Shown here in pieces: positions 44,251 through 49,030 of a stretch of DNA of 49,030 bases. A model generated the notes under the pieces. The model was not told the origin of the DNA and did not search any database. It saw only the letters and a list, made by a program, of their open reading frames with translations. The stretch is from an uncultured Verrucomicrobiota bacterium. Its GTDB lineage: Bacteria > Verrucomicrobiota > Verrucomicrobiia > Limisphaerales > CAIQOK01. The position numbers were made by a program, and so were the translations under genes. The first letter of the stretch is position 1. The number at the start of each line of letters is the position of its first letter. The stretch is from the NCBI GenBank assembly GCA_903873415.1, contig CAIQOK010000062.1:1-49030 (forward strand). Reading direction: 5' to 3'.

Positions 44251-44355
44251 GAGGATCGGGTTTGACCAAAGGCCAGACTCCGGTCATTGGGTTCAACCCC
44301 GAAATCTGCAAGTAAAGGGTTGCTGGGATTCCATATAGAGGCCATGAAGAGCAGG

Positions 44356-44396
44356 ACCTCCCGTCCTAACCGGAGCAGGGAGGTTTCTTCGTTTTT
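44356..44396 (+). terminator. Terminator after the receiver gene (perhaps bidirectional)
   Basis: ACCTCCC (44356-44362) and GGGAGGT (44378-44384), with an inner TCC/GGA pairing, followed by a T-rich tail TTCTTCGTTTTT. It lies between the convergent ends of the receiver gene and gcvP and may serve both. Confidence 0.6.
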
Positions 44397-44415
44397 GTGG
44401 TTTCCCCGCTTTGGG

Positions 44416-47296
44416 TCAGCCCGAATAATTCTCCATCCCCGCACAAGAGCAGACCGGGTTGCGGTCGCCGAAGACGTTGTCGATGCGTCCGACATGAGGC
44501 CAGAATTTGTAGTCGTGCAGGCCCGGAACGGGAAAGGCCGCCTGCTCGCGGGTGTACGGCCGGTTCCAGCTGTCGTTGGCGATCTGGTCGGCCGTATGCG
44601 GCGCGTTCTTGAGCAGGTTGTTCTTCGCATCCACCGCCCCCGATTCCACCGCCGTCATTTCGGCATGGATGGCAATCATGGCGTCGCAGAATCGGTCCAA
44701 CTCCGTTTTGGATTCGCTTTCGGTCGGTTCCACCATGAGGGTGCCGGCCACCGGCCAGGAGAGGGTCGGCGCATGAAAACCGTAATCCATCAAGCGCTTG
44801 GCCACGTCCTCGGCCGTCACGTTTTTGAAGGCGCGCAGGTCGAGGATGCACTCGTGGGCAACGAGGCCGCGGCTGCGATAGAGGGTGGGGAAATGTTTTT
44901 CCAGCCGCTTGGACACATAGTTGGCCGTGAGGATGGCGTAGCGGGTCGCCTCGGTCAGCCCTTCCCCACCCATGAGGGCGATGTACATCCAGGAAATGGT
45001 CAGGATGCTGGCGCTGCCCCACGGGGCCGCAGACACGGCTCCTATGGGATTCTCACCGCCCAGGTTGATCACGTTGTGTCCGGGCAGAAACTCGACGAGG
45101 TGTCCGGCCACTCCGATCGGGCCCACCCCCGGTCCGCCTCCGCCGTGCGGAATGCAGAATGTCTTGTGGAGATTCAAATGGCAGACGTCCGCCCCGATAT
45201 GACCCGGGCTGGTCAGACCCACTTGCGCGTTCATGTTCGCCCCGTCCATGTAAACCTGCCCCCCATGAGAATGGATGATGTCGCAGATCTCGCGGATGGT
45301 CTCCTCAAACACCCCGTGGGTGCTGGGGTAGGTGATCATCAGGCAGGAAAGACTCGACTCATACATCAGGGCCTTACTGCGCAGGTCGCTCAGGTCGATG
45401 TTCCCGTTCGTGTCGCAGCCCACCGCCACCACGGTCATGCCCGCCATGACAGCGCTGGCCGGGTTGGTGCCGTGCGCGGAGGTGGGGATGAGGCAGATAT
45501 GGCGTTGCGCCTGGCCGAGGGACTGGTGATAGGCGCGGATGACGAGCAAGCCTGCGTATTCACCCTGGGAACCGGCGTTGGGTTGAAGGGAAATGCCCGC
45601 AAAGCCGGTGATCTCGCACAGCCATTGTTCCAACTGTTCGAAGAGGTGCTGGTAGCCGCGTGTCTGGCGCAGCGGCGCAAAGGGATGGATTCTGCCAAAC
45701 TCCGGCCAGGAAACCGGGAACATTTCGGCCGCCGCATTGAGCTTCATCGTGCACGACCCCAGCGGGATCATCGAGGCGGTGAGCGAGAGATCACGCGATT
45801 CCAGACGCTTGATATAGCGCAGCATATCCGTCTCCGAATGGTTCTGCTGAAAGACGGCATGTTGCAGATAGGTCGAGGTGCGGTCCCCGTCTTGAGCGGC
45901 CGGCACGCCTGCCTCGCCGGCCAGATCCGAAACCGCGAAGTCCGGTATCTTGTCTGCGTTGAAGATCCGGAACAGGGTGTTCACTTCCGCCGGGTTGGTG
46001 GTCTCGTCCAGCGAGATGCCCAAAGTATGCGCGTCGATGACGCGCAGGTTGAATTGGTGGGCCTCGGCGATTTTGAGAATCCTCTGCGCGCCATCCTCTC
46101 CCAGCCCGATTTTGAGCGTGTCGAAGCGCGGGGCGGGGGATACTTCGAGCCCCAGCCGTTGGAGTCCGGCGGCGAGGATGCCTGTGAGGCTGCGAATGCG
46201 CAGGGCGATTTGTTTCAGGCCGGCGGGGCCGTGATAGCAGGCGTAGAGCGAGGCCATGTTGGCCAACAGGGCTTGGGCGGTGCAGATGTTGCTGGTGGCC
46301 TTTTCGCGCCGGATGTGTTGTTCGCGGGTGCCGAGAGCCAGACGCAGGGCCGGCCGGCCCCGGGAATCTTTTGAAACTCCGACAATGCGGCCGGGCATCT
46401 GGCGCTTGAATTCGTGGCGCGTGGCGAAGAAGGCGGCATGGGGGGCCGCCATAGCCCAGCGGCACACCGAACCGTTGGGCGCTGCCTACGGCAATGTCCG
46501 CCCCGAATTCCCCGGGAGGCTTGATGAGCGTCAGAGCGAGCAGATCTGTTGCGACTGTGACCATGGCTCCGGCGGCATGGGCTTTTGCCGTGAACCGGGA
46601 ATAATCGTGGATCGCCCCGAAGGTGTCCGGGTATTGGACCAAGGCGCCGAAGACCTGCTCGTCGAATTGGAAATCTTCCCAGACGCCCAGAATCACCTCG
46701 ATTTTTAAGGCTTCGGCGCGGCTGCGCACCACATCAATCGTTTGGGGATGGCAGGTGGACGAGATGAAAAAACGGTTCCTCCCCTCCTTGAGCCGGTGCG
46801 ACATGGTCATGGCCTCCGCCGCCGCCGTGGCCTCGTCCAGCATGGAGGCGTTGGCTATGTCCAGAGCGGTTAGTTCCGAGGCCAGAGTCTGGAAGTTGAG
46901 CAGCGCCTCGAGTCGGCCTTGGGAAATCTCCGCCTGATACGGCGTGTATTGCGTATACCATCCGGGATTTTCCAGCACACACCGCTGGATCACCGGCGGT
47001 ATGTGGCAGTCGTGATAGCCCATGCCCAGAAACGAACGGAAGACTTTGTTCTCGCCGGCGATCTTTTTGATTCCGGCCAGAGCCTCCGACTCGCTCAAGG
47101 CCCCTGGCAGCGCCAGAGGGCGCTCCAAACGGATTTGGGCGGGTACAGCGGCGTCTATAAGCGCATCCAAAGATTCCAGCCCGAGCAGCGCCAGCATTTC
47201 CCGGGTTTCGTCGGCACTCGGGCCGATGTGCCGGCGCACGAATTTGTCCGGATGAGTCAGGCTGTCGGTGACGTTCGATTTCTCTGAAAAAGACAT
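44416..47296 (-). pseudogene. gcvP: Glycine dehydrogenase (P protein), interrupted by one frameshift
   Basis: PLP-dependent P protein of the glycine cleavage system, which decarboxylates glycine and loads the aminomethyl group on H protein. The N-terminal part reads from ATG 47296 to about 46446, and the rest continues in another frame to the stop at 44416. The switch falls exactly in [11 protein letters not shown], where a run of six G (46440-46445, plus strand) should be five. The total length, 2881 bases, is 960 codons plus one base, the normal GcvP size (959 aa) once repaired. The PLP lysine site [16 protein letters not shown] is intact. No gcvT or gcvH is adjacent. A single homopolymer error or a recent mutation are the likely explanations. 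Confidence 0.93.
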
Positions 47297-47449
47297 CGGG
47301 CGAAATTAAGGTGCGGAGCGGCAGATGCAAGAAGGGATTTTGATTTTCCAGTTCGGTGGGGTTTTGACGGCTGCACAACCGGTCCGGCGGCCGTTTTTGC
47401 GGGGGCACAACTAATGGTGTTTTCAGCCCCCTGATCTTGAAAATAACCG

Positions 47450-47478
47450 TTGTGCCAAAGGGGTGGTTTTTCTACTAT
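47450..47478 (+). promoter_or_regulatory. Candidate sigma-70 promoter of gyrB
   Basis: TTGTGC (47450-47455), 17 bases, then TACTAT (47473-47478). This is a good fit to the -35/-10 consensus and spacing, about 50 bases before the gyrB ATG. The gap to the divergent gcvP (47297-47528) shows no glycine-riboswitch-like pattern. Confidence 0.55.
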
Positions 47479-47486
47479 GTATCTGA

Positions 47487-49030
<1,544 letters not shown>

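Noticed and set aside
44287-46374. 695-aa plus-strand frame
   Set aside because: Antisense to gcvP, whose conserved motifs on the other strand are unmistakable.
44416-47296. Two separate GcvP subunit genes (split P protein)
   Set aside because: Natural gcvPA/gcvPB splits fall near residue 450 at a domain boundary with a stop and a new start. Here the break is inside a conserved motif and is cured by one base.

Overview
The window reads as a chromosomal segment of a high-GC Verrucomicrobiota bacterium, probably from the Pedosphaera/Limisphaera side (subdivision 3). This is inferred from gene families and not from a phylogeny. The families are Planctomycetes-Verrucomicrobia heme-binding dehydrogenases with HEAT repeats and a C-terminal CxxCH, a prepilin-like protein with the H-x9-DG signature, a DUF6786-type protein, secreted RCC1/Ig and sedolisin giants ending in a W...FYR tail, and a sulfatase. 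Most long reading frames opposite these genes are shadows caused by the GC-rich third positions.

Layout. 1-654 has no supported gene; a tRNA-Arg(TCG) follows on the minus strand. 962-5399 holds housekeeping-like genes on the plus strand: a squalene/phytoene synthase, an Ala-rich SHOCT-like secreted protein with a clear terminator, lysA and a FIST sensor protein. 5767-6270 is the left end of a decayed IS21-family element. 6482-13436 (minus) holds a 1210-aa protein with two seven-repeat RCC1 propellers and Ig domains, and a PVC-type heme dehydrogenase. 13978-17022 (plus) holds a degenerate FKBP, a secreted InlB-repeat-like protein and a membrane-anchored unknown. 17339-23291 is a copper/silver efflux pair: a CusB-like adaptor with two DUF3347 domains, and CusA with the three-methionine Cu(I) site. 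23485-28275 is a 1596-aa sedolisin protease.

28276-29065 has no supported gene. A sulfatase (minus) and an H-x9-DG prepilin (plus) then diverge. 31801-43068 is the most distinctive part: five secreted proteins carrying seven c-type heme motifs, two or three propeller-type dehydrogenase domains, and CBM6-, F5/8C- and PA14-like sugar-binding modules. It looks like a periplasmic or extracellular sugar-oxidising and electron-transfer system. It ends in a strong hairpin followed by an ISXO2-type transposase remnant. A receiver-domain protein, gcvP (one extra base in a homopolymer breaks its frame) and the start of gyrB, cut by the window end, close the window.

Two pairs of short repeated intergenic elements stand out. 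One, roughly CCGTAAAA-N21/22-TACTAGGAGCTA, lies 120-140 bp before the FKBP gene and before cusB. The other, CATTTGGCCTACATGAC, lies about 170-190 bp before the two large heme dehydrogenase genes of the 31.8-43 kb cluster. Both are candidate promoters or operators that would tie the respective genes into shared regulons.
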